In this document: one piece after another, positions 26,474-35,432 of the stretch
Numbering within the stretch: the first letter of the stretch is position 1
Layout: each line of letters starts with the position of its first letter
From: CAZZBK01 sp964652155
GTDB taxonomy: Bacteria; Planctomycetota; Planctomycetia; Pirellulales; PNKZ01
Direction: 5' to 3'
DNA: 64,000 nucleotides
Assembly (NCBI GenBank): GCA_964652155.1
Contig: CAZZBK010000004.1
Coordinates: 1-64,000 of the forward strand
Translations under genes and position numbers: made by a program
The notes under the pieces: generated by a model
What the model was told of the DNA's origin: nothing
Seen by the model: the letters and a program-made list of their open reading frames with translations, nothing else
Databases searched by the model: none

Positions 26474-27975
26474 GCGCGACCCTGGTCGTGTGTGCCGACG
26501 GACGCCCCGCAGCCGGATTGGGACACGTCCGCCGCATGCTCGCCCTGGCGCAAACATGGCGCGATGCCGGCGGTCGAGTGCAGTTTGTCACCCACGCCGC
26601 CGCGACGCGCTTCGTAACGCCGACCGACGAACGGCTGCAAGTCGTCAGCGTTGCGGGTCTCGATGTCGAAACGCTCATCGAGACCGCCGCGGCACAGGCC
26701 CTGGCCACCAGCGCCGCCTGGATCGCGCTCGACGGCTACGCATTCGGCGAGAGTTGCCAGCGTAAATTACAGAGCACCGGTAGCTCGCTGCTCGTGGTCG
26801 ACGATCTCGCGCAGCTCACGCAGTACCACGCTGACGCCATCCTCAACGGCAACGCGGGGGCCGAGTCGTTCATCTATCGCAGCGGCCGCGCCACGCGCAT
26901 CCTGGCCGGCGATCTGGTTCGGCTCGTGTCTCCGGCGCTGGCCCCGTTGCGCAAACCGCGTCGCGCGGCGCCGAGCGTCGCGGAGCGATTGCTCATTAGC
27001 CTCGGCGCGACGCCGCAGCCCGAACTGATGCGCACGCTGCTCACGGCCCTCGATTGGGTCGACGATGTCGAGCTGGAAGTCCGCATTATCGGCGGCACGA
27101 CCTACGACGAGCTATCGAGCACCGCGGCGCTCGTCAGCATCCACCGCCTAGAGCCGCTGCCGCTGCTGGCTCATCTCGACGCCCACTTTCAATGGGCCGA
27201 CGTGGCCATCAGCGCCGGCGGACAAACGCTCGCCGAACTCCTGTACCTGGGCGTCCCCTGCCTGGCCGTGGTCGTGGCCGACAATCAACGCACCGGGGTC
27301 GAGCATTGGTCCCGCGCCGGTCTCATCGAAGCCGTTCCGGCCACCGAGCAAACCGACGCCCCGGCATGGGCGAAACACATCAAGCGGCTGCTTCACGACC
27401 CAGCCCAACGCGATCAGCTCAGTGCACGGTCGCAGGCACGCCTCGATGGCCAAGGGAACCAACGGGTCGTGCAAGCGCTCGCCGATCGCGGGCTGGTACT
27501 CGAGGCGGCGACGCCTGAGCACGCCGAACTCCTCTTCGCCTGGGTCAACGATCCGGCGACGCGCAGCGCCTCGTTCGCCGACGGTCCCATCGATGCTGAC
27601 ACGCACCGCGCGTGGTTCGCTGAGCGGCTCGCCGATCCCCAGGGCCGAATGTATGTCGCCCACGACGTGCATGGCGCGGCGTTGGGTTGCCTTCGTTTTC
27701 AGGTCGAGCCGCGCGAGCTGCATAGCGCGGTCGTCTCGATCAACATCGCTCCCGAGGCCCGTCAGCGCGGCTGGGGGCGGCGGCTCATCACGCTCGGCGC
27801 GCGACGCTACTGGCGCGACGAACACTCGGGCCAGGTCACCCGACTGCTCGCTCGCATTAAACCCAGCAACCTCGCGTCGATCGAGGCCTTCGAGTTCTGC
27901 GGATTCCAATGCCTCAACGACGAACCGTATCACGACCAACCTTGCCTGACGTATGAATTGCGGCGCGACGCATGA
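26458..27975 (+). CDS. PseG/SpsG-like glycosyl hydrolase fused to GNAT acetyltransferase
   Basis: A 505-residue two-domain protein. Residues 1-340 resemble PseG/SpsG (GT28-like fold), which removes UDP from a di-acetamido sugar: VCADGRPAAGLGHVRRMLALAQ, LLISLGATPQPELM and ISAGGQTLAELLYLGVPCLAVV. Residues 345-505 form a GNAT domain like PseH (AELLFAWVNDPATRSASF, RQRGWGRRLITLGARRYW). In pseudaminic and legionaminic acid pathways these are separate enzymes. The start overlaps spsF by 16 nt and the stop overlaps the next start as ATGA. Confidence 0.85.
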   Translation: MVPNLSATLVVCADGRPAAGLGHVRRMLALAQTWRDAGGRVQFVTHAAATRFVTPTDERLQVVSVAGLDVETLIETAAAQALATSAAWIALDGYAFGESCQRKLQSTGSSLLVVDDLAQLTQYHADAILNGNAGAESFIYRSGRATRILAGDLVRLVSPALAPLRKPRRAAPSVAERLLISLGATPQPELMRTLLTALDWVDDVELEVRIIGGTTYDELSSTAALVSIHRLEPLPLLAHLDAHFQWADVAISAGGQTLAELLYLGVPCLAVVVADNQRTGVEHWSRAGLIEAVPATEQTDAPAWAKHIKRLLHDPAQRDQLSARSQARLDGQGNQRVVQALADRGLVLEAATPEHAELLFAWVNDPATRSASFADGPIDADTHRAWFAERLADPQGRMYVAHDVHGAALGCLRFQVEPRELHSAVVSINIAPEARQRGWGRRLITLGARRYWRDEHSGQVTRLLARIKPSNLASIEAFEFCGFQCLNDEPYHDQPCLTYELRRDA

Positions 27976-29033
27976 AGCCCTCGGTCCATATCGCCGGCCA
28001 ACGCGTGGGTCCCGACGCCGATGACGTGCTGATCGTCGCCGAGTTGTCGGGCAATCACTTGGGCTCGTACGAGAACGCCGAGCAACTCGTGCTCGCCGCG
28101 AAGCAGGCGGGCGCCGACGCCGTCAAGCTGCAAACCTACACGGCCGACACGCTCACGCTCGACGTCGACTCGCCCGTGTTCCGCGTGGGTCAGGGGACGC
28201 TCTGGTCGGGCCGCAAGCTCCACGACCTGTACCGCGAAGCGTCGACCCCGTGGACGTGGCACGCGCCGCTTCAGCAATGCGCGCATGAGCTGGGGCTGAT
28301 CTTCTTCTCGACGCCGTTCGACCCCACGGCGGTCGAGTTGCTCGCCAGCCTCGACGTGCCCGCGTACAAAATTGCCTCATTCGAGCTGGTCGATCTGCCG
28401 CTGCTCGACGTGATCGGCCGACAGGGCAAACCGGTGATCCTGTCGACCGGGATGGCCTCGCTCGACGAGATCGACGAGGCGGTTGCGACCCTCGAACACG
28501 CCGGCTGCGACGAGTTGGTGCTGCTCAAATGCACCAGTGCCTATCCGGCCCTGGCTCAGGAAATGAACTTGCGGGCGATGACGACCCTGGCCGAGCGCTA
28601 TCGCGTGCCGGTCGGCTTGTCGGATCACACGCGCAACTCGACGGCGGCGATTGCGGCCGTGGCGCTTGGCGCGACGCTGATCGAGAAGCACCTCACGCTC
28701 GACCGCCGCGCCGGAGGCCCCGACGCGCCGTTCTCCCTTGAACCGAGCGAGTTTGCCGAGTTGGTGCTGCTCATTCGCCAAACGAGCGCATCGCTGGGGA
28801 CGAGCGCCATCACGTGTGGCCTTGAGGAGAGCAAGAGCCGCGATTTTCGCCGCTCGCTCTTCGTGGTGGAGGAGATGCACTCCGGCGAGCTATTTACACC
28901 GCAAAACGTCCGCTCGATCCGGCCGGGACACGGCCTGGAGCCGAAACATCTCGGCACGATCTTGGGTCGCCGCGCGCGTTGCGCGATTCAGCGCGGCACG
29001 CCGCTCGCCTGGGAGCTGGTCGGCGACGCGTGA
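27972..29033 (+). CDS. NeuB/PseI/SpsE-family nonulosonic acid synthase
   Basis: A 353-residue synthase condensing phosphoenolpyruvate with a hexosamine derivative to give a sialic acid-like sugar. The NeuB barrel (about 1-265) has IVAELSGNHLGSYENAEQL, YKIASFELVDLPLL, LKCTSAYPA, VGLSDHTRNSTAAIAAVALGATLIEKHLTLDR and GGPDAPFSLEP. A C-terminal SAF antifreeze-like domain (about 290-350) includes RSLFVVEEMHSGELF and RPGHGLEPKHL. Sequence alone does not decide among neuraminic, legionaminic and pseudaminic acid. Confidence 0.9.
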   Translation: MKPSVHIAGQRVGPDADDVLIVAELSGNHLGSYENAEQLVLAAKQAGADAVKLQTYTADTLTLDVDSPVFRVGQGTLWSGRKLHDLYREASTPWTWHAPLQQCAHELGLIFFSTPFDPTAVELLASLDVPAYKIASFELVDLPLLDVIGRQGKPVILSTGMASLDEIDEAVATLEHAGCDELVLLKCTSAYPALAQEMNLRAMTTLAERYRVPVGLSDHTRNSTAAIAAVALGATLIEKHLTLDRRAGGPDAPFSLEPSEFAELVLLIRQTSASLGTSAITCGLEESKSRDFRRSLFVVEEMHSGELFTPQNVRSIRPGHGLEPKHLGTILGRRARCAIQRGTPLAWELVGDA

Positions 29034-29070
29034 ACACGACTCGACGCTGACACGTTCGCTGCGATTGTGA

Positions 29071-29754
29071 TCAAACGAGCGCGGGCTGGCGATGGTGTGT
29101 CGCCTGACCGGCCACCGCTTGCTCGACCTCGCGCACGGCGGCAGTCACGTTGGCCTCGACGAGCTGCGTCAGGCCGATCGCGGCCGAGACACTCAGGTCG
29201 CGCCCCTCATGCCGGAACCGGAAGCCTCCCAACGCCCGCTTGAGCCGCGCGGCACTGCGCTCGGCCGCGAGCATTTCGGTACGCGTGAGAATCACGGCGA
29301 TCGAGTCCGTCCCGTGCCGCAACACCTTGTCGAGTTGCGCTCGGGTGGTTGCGCGAATCATTTGCACCAGGGCGCGGAGCATTGCCTCGGCGACGCGCGG
29401 ACCGTGATCGTGCAACAGATCGTTCAGGCTTTCGATCCGCACCAGCATGAGCGTGAGCGGTTGTTGATTCGCACTGAGGGCGTCGTGCCGCAACACCTCG
29501 ACGAGCGCGTCGGTATCGACGATCGCGGTCAGGGCGTCAATCGCTTCGTCGGGAGCGAGCGCTCCCAGCTCAAGGAGCCGAACCGTGCCGACATGCGGCG
29601 GGCGGCAATGCGCCGCCGAAGTTACGGTCTCGACCGGTGCGAAAGTCGGCTGCCGCCACAAGGGTCGCCACGGCTTGCCGAGCACGACGGTGGCCAACAC
29701 CCCGGCCACGAACGACAGGGCGCACAGCGTCAGTATTCCAAGTGTTACGACCAT
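29071..29754 (-). CDS. Membrane-anchored degenerate GGDEF protein
   Basis: A protein of about 227 residues with an N-terminal membrane segment (MVVTLGILTLCALSFVAGVLATVVLG) and a C-terminal GGDEF-like domain. TLMLVRIESLNDLLHDHG, then VLRHGTDSIAVIL and FRFRHEGRDLSVSAAIGL, follow the diguanylate cyclase pattern, but the GGDEF signature is replaced by HGTDS. Cyclic di-GMP synthesis is therefore unlikely; a scaffold or sensor role is possible. A GTG start at 29766 would add four residues. Confidence 0.68.
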   Translation of the reverse strand: MVVTLGILTLCALSFVAGVLATVVLGKPWRPLWRQPTFAPVETVTSAAHCRPPHVGTVRLLELGALAPDEAIDALTAIVDTDALVEVLRHDALSANQQPLTLMLVRIESLNDLLHDHGPRVAEAMLRALVQMIRATTRAQLDKVLRHGTDSIAVILTRTEMLAAERSAARLKRALGGFRFRHEGRDLSVSAAIGLTQLVEANVTAAVREVEQAVAGQATHHRQPALV

Positions 29755-29984
29755 GACCGCTTCCACTCCGCGAGTACGAGCAACAAAACTCCCTAAGGTG
29801 ATTTAGGTCACCCAGAGCGAAAGTCAAGCAGGGCCCGCACAACCGGCACGGACGGTCTTTCCCGGCGTGAAACAGACGCTCGTAGCGGGTGAGTTGCTAG
29901 CTGCGCCCGCTCAAAACGCAATTGACGCTGCTGGCCTCCTTCGACGACGATGGCCGCTCACAGTCATGCTCGGCGAGGTTGCGA

Positions 29985-31325
29985 GTGAAGGTTACGTTGG
30001 TCCACGATTGGCTCACGGGAATGCGCGGCGGCGAGAAATGTCTCGAAGCGCTTGCCGAGCTGTTTCCGCGCGCCGAGTTGCTCACGCTCTTGCATCGTCG
30101 CGGGTCAACCTCTCCGCCGATCGAACGCATGCGGATCCGCACCAGTTGGCTCGGCAAGCTCCCGATGATCGAGCGGTATTATCGAGCCACACTCCCCTTG
30201 ATGCCCCGGGCGATCGCGTCGCTGCGCGTGGCCGACGACTCGGAATTGGTCGTCAGCCTAAGCCATGCCGTGGCCAAAGGGGTGACGGTCCCCGCGGGCG
30301 TCCCGCATGTCTGCTACTGCTTTACGCCCATGCGTTACGCCTGGGAGCGGCGCGACGATTATGTCGGCCGCAACTCGCTGAGCACGTGGATGACGCATCG
30401 TCTGCTCGACCAATTGCAAGCCTGGGACCGTGGCACGGCGGAGCGTGTGACCCATTTCATTGCGATCAGCCGCGAGGTGCAACGGCGAATCGAGCGTTGT
30501 TACGGCCGGTCGAGTGACGTGATCTACCCGCCGGTCGACACCGACTATTACACGCCCGACGCGCGTATCGCGCGCGACGATTATTACCTGTGCGTCTCGG
30601 CGCTCGTGCCGTACAAGCGTCTTGAGCAGGCCATCGCGGCGTGCCGGCGACTCGATCGGCGGCTGGTCATCATCGGCCAGGGACCCGAGCTGGCGCGGCT
30701 CACGTCGCTCGCCGACGACCGGATCACGCTGCTCGGTTGGCAGAGCGACGAGACGATCCGCGCGCACCTGCGTCGCTGCCGGGCCTTGCTCTTTCCGGGG
30801 CATGAAGACTTCGGCATCGTGCCGCTCGAAGCGCAGGCCTGTGGCGCGCCGGTGATTGCCTTGGGACGTGGAGGCGCCGAGGAGACCGTGCTCGACGCTC
30901 GCCGCACAGAAAATGGGACGGGCGTGCTCTATGAGGCGGGTAGCCCCGACAACTCGTTGTCGGGGTCGCGCCAGCGACACGAGGCGCTGCTGCACGACGC
31001 TTCGCGCCCCGCTTGTGGCTGCGCCACCCGGACAACCAGTTGTCCGGGCCACCCTGCAATGGGCCGTGCAACTCACGATAACGCAGGTCGCGGGACGGGC
31101 GTGCTCTATGAGCAACCCACGGTCGAGTCGCTGTGCGATGCGATCGACTGGTTCGAGCAGCACCCGTCGAGTTGCGATCCCACGCGGTCACGCACGCATG
31201 CCGAGCGATTTTCGCGTCCACGATTCATCGAGCAACTGCGCGATTATCTCGACCGGGTCATGGGTCGGCACGGGGGTCACTCGAACTCGTGCGCTCCCGC
31301 GCCGCGCACGCTGTCGACGACCTGA
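29985..31325 (+). CDS. GT4 family glycosyltransferase with in-frame repeat insertion
   Basis: A 446-residue glycosyltransferase 4 protein probably acting on a surface polysaccharide with the upstream nonulosonic acid genes. It has VTLVHDWLTGMRGGEKCLE at the N-terminus, CYCFTPMRYAWE, LCVSALVPYKRLEQAIAACR and the nucleotide-sugar motif GHEDFGIVPLEAQACGAPVIA (about 273-293). The usual GTGVLYE turn occurs twice, 59 residues apart, with a hairpin-rich insert between. Removing 177 bp would restore family-like spacing. GTG 29985 has a GAGG about 9 nt upstream. Its 3' end overlaps the convergent helicase by 49 bp. Confidence 0.85.
   Translation: MKVTLVHDWLTGMRGGEKCLEALAELFPRAELLTLLHRRGSTSPPIERMRIRTSWLGKLPMIERYYRATLPLMPRAIASLRVADDSELVVSLSHAVAKGVTVPAGVPHVCYCFTPMRYAWERRDDYVGRNSLSTWMTHRLLDQLQAWDRGTAERVTHFIAISREVQRRIERCYGRSSDVIYPPVDTDYYTPDARIARDDYYLCVSALVPYKRLEQAIAACRRLDRRLVIIGQGPELARLTSLADDRITLLGWQSDETIRAHLRRCRALLFPGHEDFGIVPLEAQACGAPVIALGRGGAEETVLDARRTENGTGVLYEAGSPDNSLSGSRQRHEALLHDASRPACGCATRTTSCPGHPAMGRATHDNAGRGTGVLYEQPTVESLCDAIDWFEQHPSSCDPTRSRTHAERFSRPRFIEQLRDYLDRVMGRHGGHSNSCAPAPRTLSTT
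30915..31112. mobile_element. REP-doublet-like insertion with 21-bp flanking duplication
   Basis: A perfect 21-bp direct repeat (30915-30935 and 31092-31112) flanks about 156 bp inside the GT4 gene. The insert has two hairpin units in inverted orientation. The left unit is GGGTAG plus the stem CCCCGACAA/TTGTCGGGG (30944-30965). The right unit, read on the other strand, is GGGTGG plus CCCGGACAAC/GTTGTCCGGG (31027-31048). The stem difference between units is compensatory, and similarity continues about 20 bp beyond each hairpin. Distance between repeats is 177 bp, keeping the frame open. Confidence 0.75.
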
Positions 31326-33277
31326 CGGCACTTGGGGAGCGAGTCGAGGAACGTGCGGCCGTAGGGCTTGGTGGCCACGCGCGGGTCGAGGATCACGACG
31401 CGGCCATGATCGGTCTGCGTGCGAATGAGCCGGCCGAAGCCTTGCTTGAGTTTGAGCACCGCCTCGGGGAGTTGATAATCGGCGAACGGGTTGCCCCCCG
31501 CGGCGCGGATGGCTTCGAGCCGGGCTTCCAACAGCGGCATGTCAGGCACGCTAAACGGCAGCTTGGTGATGATGACGGTCTGCAACGCATCGCCGGGGAC
31601 ATCGACCCCCTGCCAGAAGCTGTCGGTCCCCAGCAGCACGCCCCGCGGCTCGGCTTTGAATCGCGCGATCATTTGCGACCGCGGCACACCGTCGGCCTGC
31701 GAGTACAAGGCCAACTCCCGATCGACGAGCCACGGCGTCAAATCGCGGGCCACCTTGCGGAGCAAGTCGTAGCTGGTGAACAGCACGAAGGCGTGTCCGT
31801 CGGTTTGCTCGACGTAGCGGCAGATCATGGGAATGAGTTGCTTCTCGAAGGCCGCCGCGTCGCGGGTCGGGTCGGGCATGTCTCGCACGACGACCAACTC
31901 GGCCTGCCGCTCGTAGTCGAACGGGCTGCCGAGCACGTGTCCCGCGCACTGTGTGAGTCCAATCCGCTTTTGGAAGAACTGAAACGACCGTGACTGCCCC
32001 ACGGCGAGCGTGGCGCTCGTGAAAATCGTGCTCGACACTTTATCGAACAGCGCCTCGCGGAGCACGGGCCCCACGTCGAGCGGCGCAGCGCACAGCGTCA
32101 CGCGCGTGCGGCGTTTCTGCGCCAGCTCGACCCAATACACGTTGTCGACCAACTGCTGCTTGAGCCACGTCTCGAGCTCGCCGGAGAGTACCGTCAAGCG
32201 ATCGTGGGCCGAGTTGAAGTCCTGCCGCAGCTCGACGTCGTCCAGGCTTTCGCCGTGCCGCTTGACGACCCGGGCCAGCTTGAGCAGCGTCGGACTGACC
32301 GGGTTGTCGAGCAACTGGGGCGCGGTCACGCGACCATTGCGGAGGCGGGGGAGCAGTTCGCCCACCTGGAAGAAAAACTCGTCGACGAGTGCCCGGCACT
32401 CGAGCACCAGCCGCTGGGCATCGGCCAACTTGTGATGCACGAGCAGCCCTTTGTTCGAGCGGTCGTTGTACAACTTGTTGAGCAGAAAATCGATCTGGCT
32501 CGACGACAATGACAGCCCCAGGTGATCGCTGGCGACATGCTCGACCGTATGCGCCTCGTCGAAGATCACGGCATCGTAGTCGGGCAGGATGCTGATCCCC
32601 GAGCGGCGCAAAGCCAGATCGCTGAAAAACAGCGCGTGATTCACGACCAGCAGTTGGGCATTCTGCGCGCGACGACGCGCCTGATAGTAGAAACACGATT
32701 TGTAGGTGGGACACTGCCGACTCAGGCAATTGCCGTGATCGCTGGCCGCCTCGTCCCAGACGCTGGGCAACGGGCGATAGTCGAGGTCCGCGAGCGAGCC
32801 GTCGCCGGTCTGCTCGCTCCACTGGGCCAGATGATGGAGTTGGTCGAACTCGGCCTCGTCGCGGAACAAATGATGGGCCCGCTTTTGCGCGTTGCGCAAC
32901 CGTCGCAAGCTGAGGTAATTCTGCCGCCCCTTGACGAGCACGGCCGTGAACTCGAGCGGAATCACCGCGTTGAGCAGCGGCAGGTCTTTATTCAGCAGTT
33001 GCTCTTGCAGGCTGATCGTGTGCGTCGAGAGGATAATCCGGCGACAGCGTGGCTCGCCGTGCTCGTCGGCCTGGGCGGTGGCCAAGATCGCGGGGACCAA
33101 ATAGGCGAAGCTCTTGCCAACGCCCGTCCCCGCCTCGACGATCAGATGCTTCTTGTTGAGCAAGGCGTGTTCGACCGCCCGGGCCATCTCGAGCTGCTGC
33201 GGTCGGAGTTCGTACTGGGGGAGCCGCGCGGCGATGCGCCCTTCGGGACCCAGGATGGCGTGGCACTCAAGCGACAT
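31277..33277 (-). CDS. DinG-like Rad3/XPD-family helicase
   Basis: A 666-residue superfamily 2 ATP-dependent helicase of the DinG/YoaA type. Walker A is VEAGTGVGKSFAYLVPA (about residues 46-62) and the DEAH box is VIFDEAHTVEHVA (about 237-249). C-terminal motifs include HAFVLFTSYDLLRKVA, LLGTDSFWQGVDVPGDALQTVII and the arginine motif LKQGFGRLIRT. Three Fe-S cysteines with DinG spacing are seen in CLSRQCPTYKSC, but the first cysteine, expected in NYLCxRxL, is Ser 123 (NYLSLRRL). Confidence 0.88.
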   Translation of the reverse strand: MSLECHAILGPEGRIAARLPQYELRPQQLEMARAVEHALLNKKHLIVEAGTGVGKSFAYLVPAILATAQADEHGEPRCRRIILSTHTISLQEQLLNKDLPLLNAVIPLEFTAVLVKGRQNYLSLRRLRNAQKRAHHLFRDEAEFDQLHHLAQWSEQTGDGSLADLDYRPLPSVWDEAASDHGNCLSRQCPTYKSCFYYQARRRAQNAQLLVVNHALFFSDLALRRSGISILPDYDAVIFDEAHTVEHVASDHLGLSLSSSQIDFLLNKLYNDRSNKGLLVHHKLADAQRLVLECRALVDEFFFQVGELLPRLRNGRVTAPQLLDNPVSPTLLKLARVVKRHGESLDDVELRQDFNSAHDRLTVLSGELETWLKQQLVDNVYWVELAQKRRTRVTLCAAPLDVGPVLREALFDKVSSTIFTSATLAVGQSRSFQFFQKRIGLTQCAGHVLGSPFDYERQAELVVVRDMPDPTRDAAAFEKQLIPMICRYVEQTDGHAFVLFTSYDLLRKVARDLTPWLVDRELALYSQADGVPRSQMIARFKAEPRGVLLGTDSFWQGVDVPGDALQTVIITKLPFSVPDMPLLEARLEAIRAAGGNPFADYQLPEAVLKLKQGFGRLIRTQTDHGRVVILDPRVATKPYGRTFLDSLPKCRQVVDSVRGAGAHEFE

Positions 33278-33631
33278 GGAAGCATCAGCAGCAGTGAGCG
33301 GGCGAGCGGAGCATGGGGAGGCAGACTAGCACGCCCCGCCCAGAAGCGAAAGCGGAGAGCGGCGGTCGTGTGTCGGATTGCGACATGTCCTTCTCCCANN
33401 NNNNNNNNNNNNNNNNNNNNNNNNNNNNNNNNNNNNNNNNNNNNNNNNNNNNNNNNNNNNNNNNNNNNNNNNNNNNNNNNNNNNNNNNNNNNNNNNNNGG
33501 GAGCGTAATTCGTGTCGAGCGCCGATCTGATTGACACACCCGAGACGGGAATTTAGGCTGCCGGTACTCATCACTCTGTACGATGGTCCAAACGGTCAGC
33601 AGCGACCGTTGCTCACTGAAAGGGGGAGGCC
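33278..33631. other. Intergenic region with assembly gap
   Basis: The stretch between the divergent helicase and zinc-ribbon genes holds a 100-N gap (33399-33498). No gene is seen in the visible parts. Promoters for both directions presumably lie here, but none is clear. Confidence 0.6.
33399..33498. other. Assembly gap (100 N)
   Basis: A 100-N scaffold placeholder between the helicase and the first zinc-ribbon gene. True size is unknown. Confidence 0.98.
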
Positions 33632-34714
33632 ATGCCGATTCAGTTTAGCTGTACCAGCTGTAACAAGTCGCTGCGCGTGGCCGACACGAACGCGGGCAAG
33701 CAGGCCAAATGCCCACAGTGCGGCACGGTGCTCATGATTCCCAACGCGGCCGCCGCTCCCGCCGCGGCGCCTATCCCGCAGTACGTACCGCCCCCCGCAC
33801 CCATGGCCGCGCCGATGCCGATGGCCGCGGCAGGCTACGCGCCTTACGGGGCATACGGTCCGCTGGGCAATCCGTATCAGCCGCCGCTGGTTACTCGAAC
33901 GACGCGCAGCCTGAGCGATATTCAGCCCGGCGAGTTGCGCGTCGGGCCGGTGTGGAATCGCACCTGGGAGTTGTTTCGCGATAATGTCGGGACGCTGGTG
34001 TTGGGCAATGTGCTCGTCGTGCTCGTCATCTTGGGGCTCTACGCGGGCATCATCACCATGATGTACCTGTCGTTTGGCGGAATCCCGATGAACGGCGTCG
34101 CGGGTCCAGGTGCCCAGGCGGGCGGACCGGCCCTCGGGATCTTCGCGGCGATCATGTTCTTTTTCGGGCTGTTTTGCTTGTGGCTGCAAGGGGGCCTGCT
34201 GCGGTTTTATCTCAAGTGTGCGCAGCATGGCAAAACGCGGCTCTCGGAACTGTTTTGCGGCGCCGAGCACATGATCGGACTGTTTCTGTCGAGTGTACTG
34301 GCCACGCTGTTGCTCTCAGGCTTGCTGCTCGGTTCTGGGGCGGCCGTCAGCGCTACGTATCGTGCGCTGCTCGACGAGTCACCCGAAGGGGCCGCCGCGG
34401 CCGGCATTGGCGCCGCGCTGTTTGCGCTGTGCATTAATGTTTGGGTCACGCTCGGCGTCAGCCAAGTCGCGCTCATCACCGTCGATCAGCGGGTTGGTCC
34501 GTTGCAATCGATCGGCCTGTCTTTTCGACTGCTGCGCGGCAATCGGCTGCGCATGTTCTTGATTCTCATCGTGTCGATGCTGGTTTACTTTGCGGGAGCG
34601 CTCGCGTTTGGAATCGGCATCCTTTTCAGCCTGCCGTTCATGATGTTGATGTTGAGCGTGACGTATGTCGCGCTCGTTGACCCAGCCACCGTCGCCCAAC
34701 CAGAGAGGATGTAG
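33632..34714 (+). CDS. Zinc-ribbon multi-pass membrane protein 1
   Basis: A 360-residue protein starting with a zinc ribbon (FSCTSCNKSLRV and KCPQCGTVLMIP), a Pro/Ala/Met-rich linker (about 40-85), then about six hydrophobic segments, including LVLGNVLVVLVILGLYAGII and AIMFFFGLFCLWLQGGLLRFYL. The membrane part resembles the DUF975-like or glycerophosphoryl diester phosphodiesterase membrane-domain group, whose role is unknown. It is the first of three tandem genes sharing the N-terminal ribbon. The next ATG follows its stop by 2 nt. Confidence 0.75.
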   Translation: MPIQFSCTSCNKSLRVADTNAGKQAKCPQCGTVLMIPNAAAAPAAAPIPQYVPPPAPMAAPMPMAAAGYAPYGAYGPLGNPYQPPLVTRTTRSLSDIQPGELRVGPVWNRTWELFRDNVGTLVLGNVLVVLVILGLYAGIITMMYLSFGGIPMNGVAGPGAQAGGPALGIFAAIMFFFGLFCLWLQGGLLRFYLKCAQHGKTRLSELFCGAEHMIGLFLSSVLATLLLSGLLLGSGAAVSATYRALLDESPEGAAAAGIGAALFALCINVWVTLGVSQVALITVDQRVGPLQSIGLSFRLLRGNRLRMFLILIVSMLVYFAGALAFGIGILFSLPFMMLMLSVTYVALVDPATVAQPERM

Positions 34715-34716
34715 CG

Positions 34717-35394
34717 ATGCCGATCGATTTTGCGTGTACGGGTTGCCAGAAGACGCTGCGCGTTGGCGACGATACGGCCGGCAAGCAGGCCAAGTGCCCA
34801 CAATGCGGAACGGTGCTGCAAGTGCCGCTCGGTTCGACAAACTCGCCCGCGGGTTTCGCCCCACCGCCGCCAGCACCCGGTGCGCCGGCATTCAACCCGT
34901 ATCAGGCCCCCCAGGCATCGGCGGGGTTTGCGGCGACGGGATCAGCTCAGCATGAGTTGGCATCGTTGGGCGATCGTTTTCTGGGCGCACTGGCGGATGG
35001 ATTCATCGGCGTCTTTTTTGTCGGACCCGGATATGCGCTGATGTTTTTGGACAATAACCCGAATGATCCCGGTCCCTTGTTCATGGGAGGTATTGCCGCG
35101 GTGGTCGTTGGCGCATTGGCCATGCTGGGATTGCAGATTTACTTCCTGGCCACCAGCTCGCAGACCATCGGCAAGAAAATCGTCGGCACGCAGATGGTCA
35201 TGGAAGCGACCGGCGTAAGGGCCGGGCTGGTGAACACGATCCTCTTGCGTGGCTTTGTGAATGGCATTATCGGCGCGATTCCTTGCATTGGACCGATCTA
35301 CAGCCTGGCCGATATTCTGTTCATCTTCGGTGCCGACCGTCGCTGCCTGCACGATCGGATCGCGGGCACGATCGTGATCAAAAAACCCAATTAA
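34717..35394 (+). CDS. Zinc-ribbon RDD-family membrane protein 2
   Basis: A 225-residue protein with the same N-terminal zinc ribbon (FACTGCQKTLRV, KCPQCGTVLQVP) and a Pro-rich linker ending NPYQAPQ. The membrane part is an RDD domain, seen in SLGDRFLGALADGFIGVFFV, TIGKKIVGTQMV and the final GADRRCLHDRIAGTIVIK. RDD proteins are proposed transporters or membrane regulators. The ribbon-coding DNA (34738-34808) is almost identical to that of the third gene. Confidence 0.82.
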   Translation: MPIDFACTGCQKTLRVGDDTAGKQAKCPQCGTVLQVPLGSTNSPAGFAPPPPAPGAPAFNPYQAPQASAGFAATGSAQHELASLGDRFLGALADGFIGVFFVGPGYALMFLDNNPNDPGPLFMGGIAAVVVGALAMLGLQIYFLATSSQTIGKKIVGTQMVMEATGVRAGLVNTILLRGFVNGIIGAIPCIGPIYSLADILFIFGADRRCLHDRIAGTIVIKKPN

Positions 35395-35432
35395 GTAACG
35401 TGGTTGAGATTCAAGGTGACCTGAGGACCGCC

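Noticed and set aside
4303..29033. A sialic acid use locus made of the sialidase and NeuB-like genes
   Set aside because: They are more than 20 kb apart in unrelated contexts, and no uptake or lyase genes are present.
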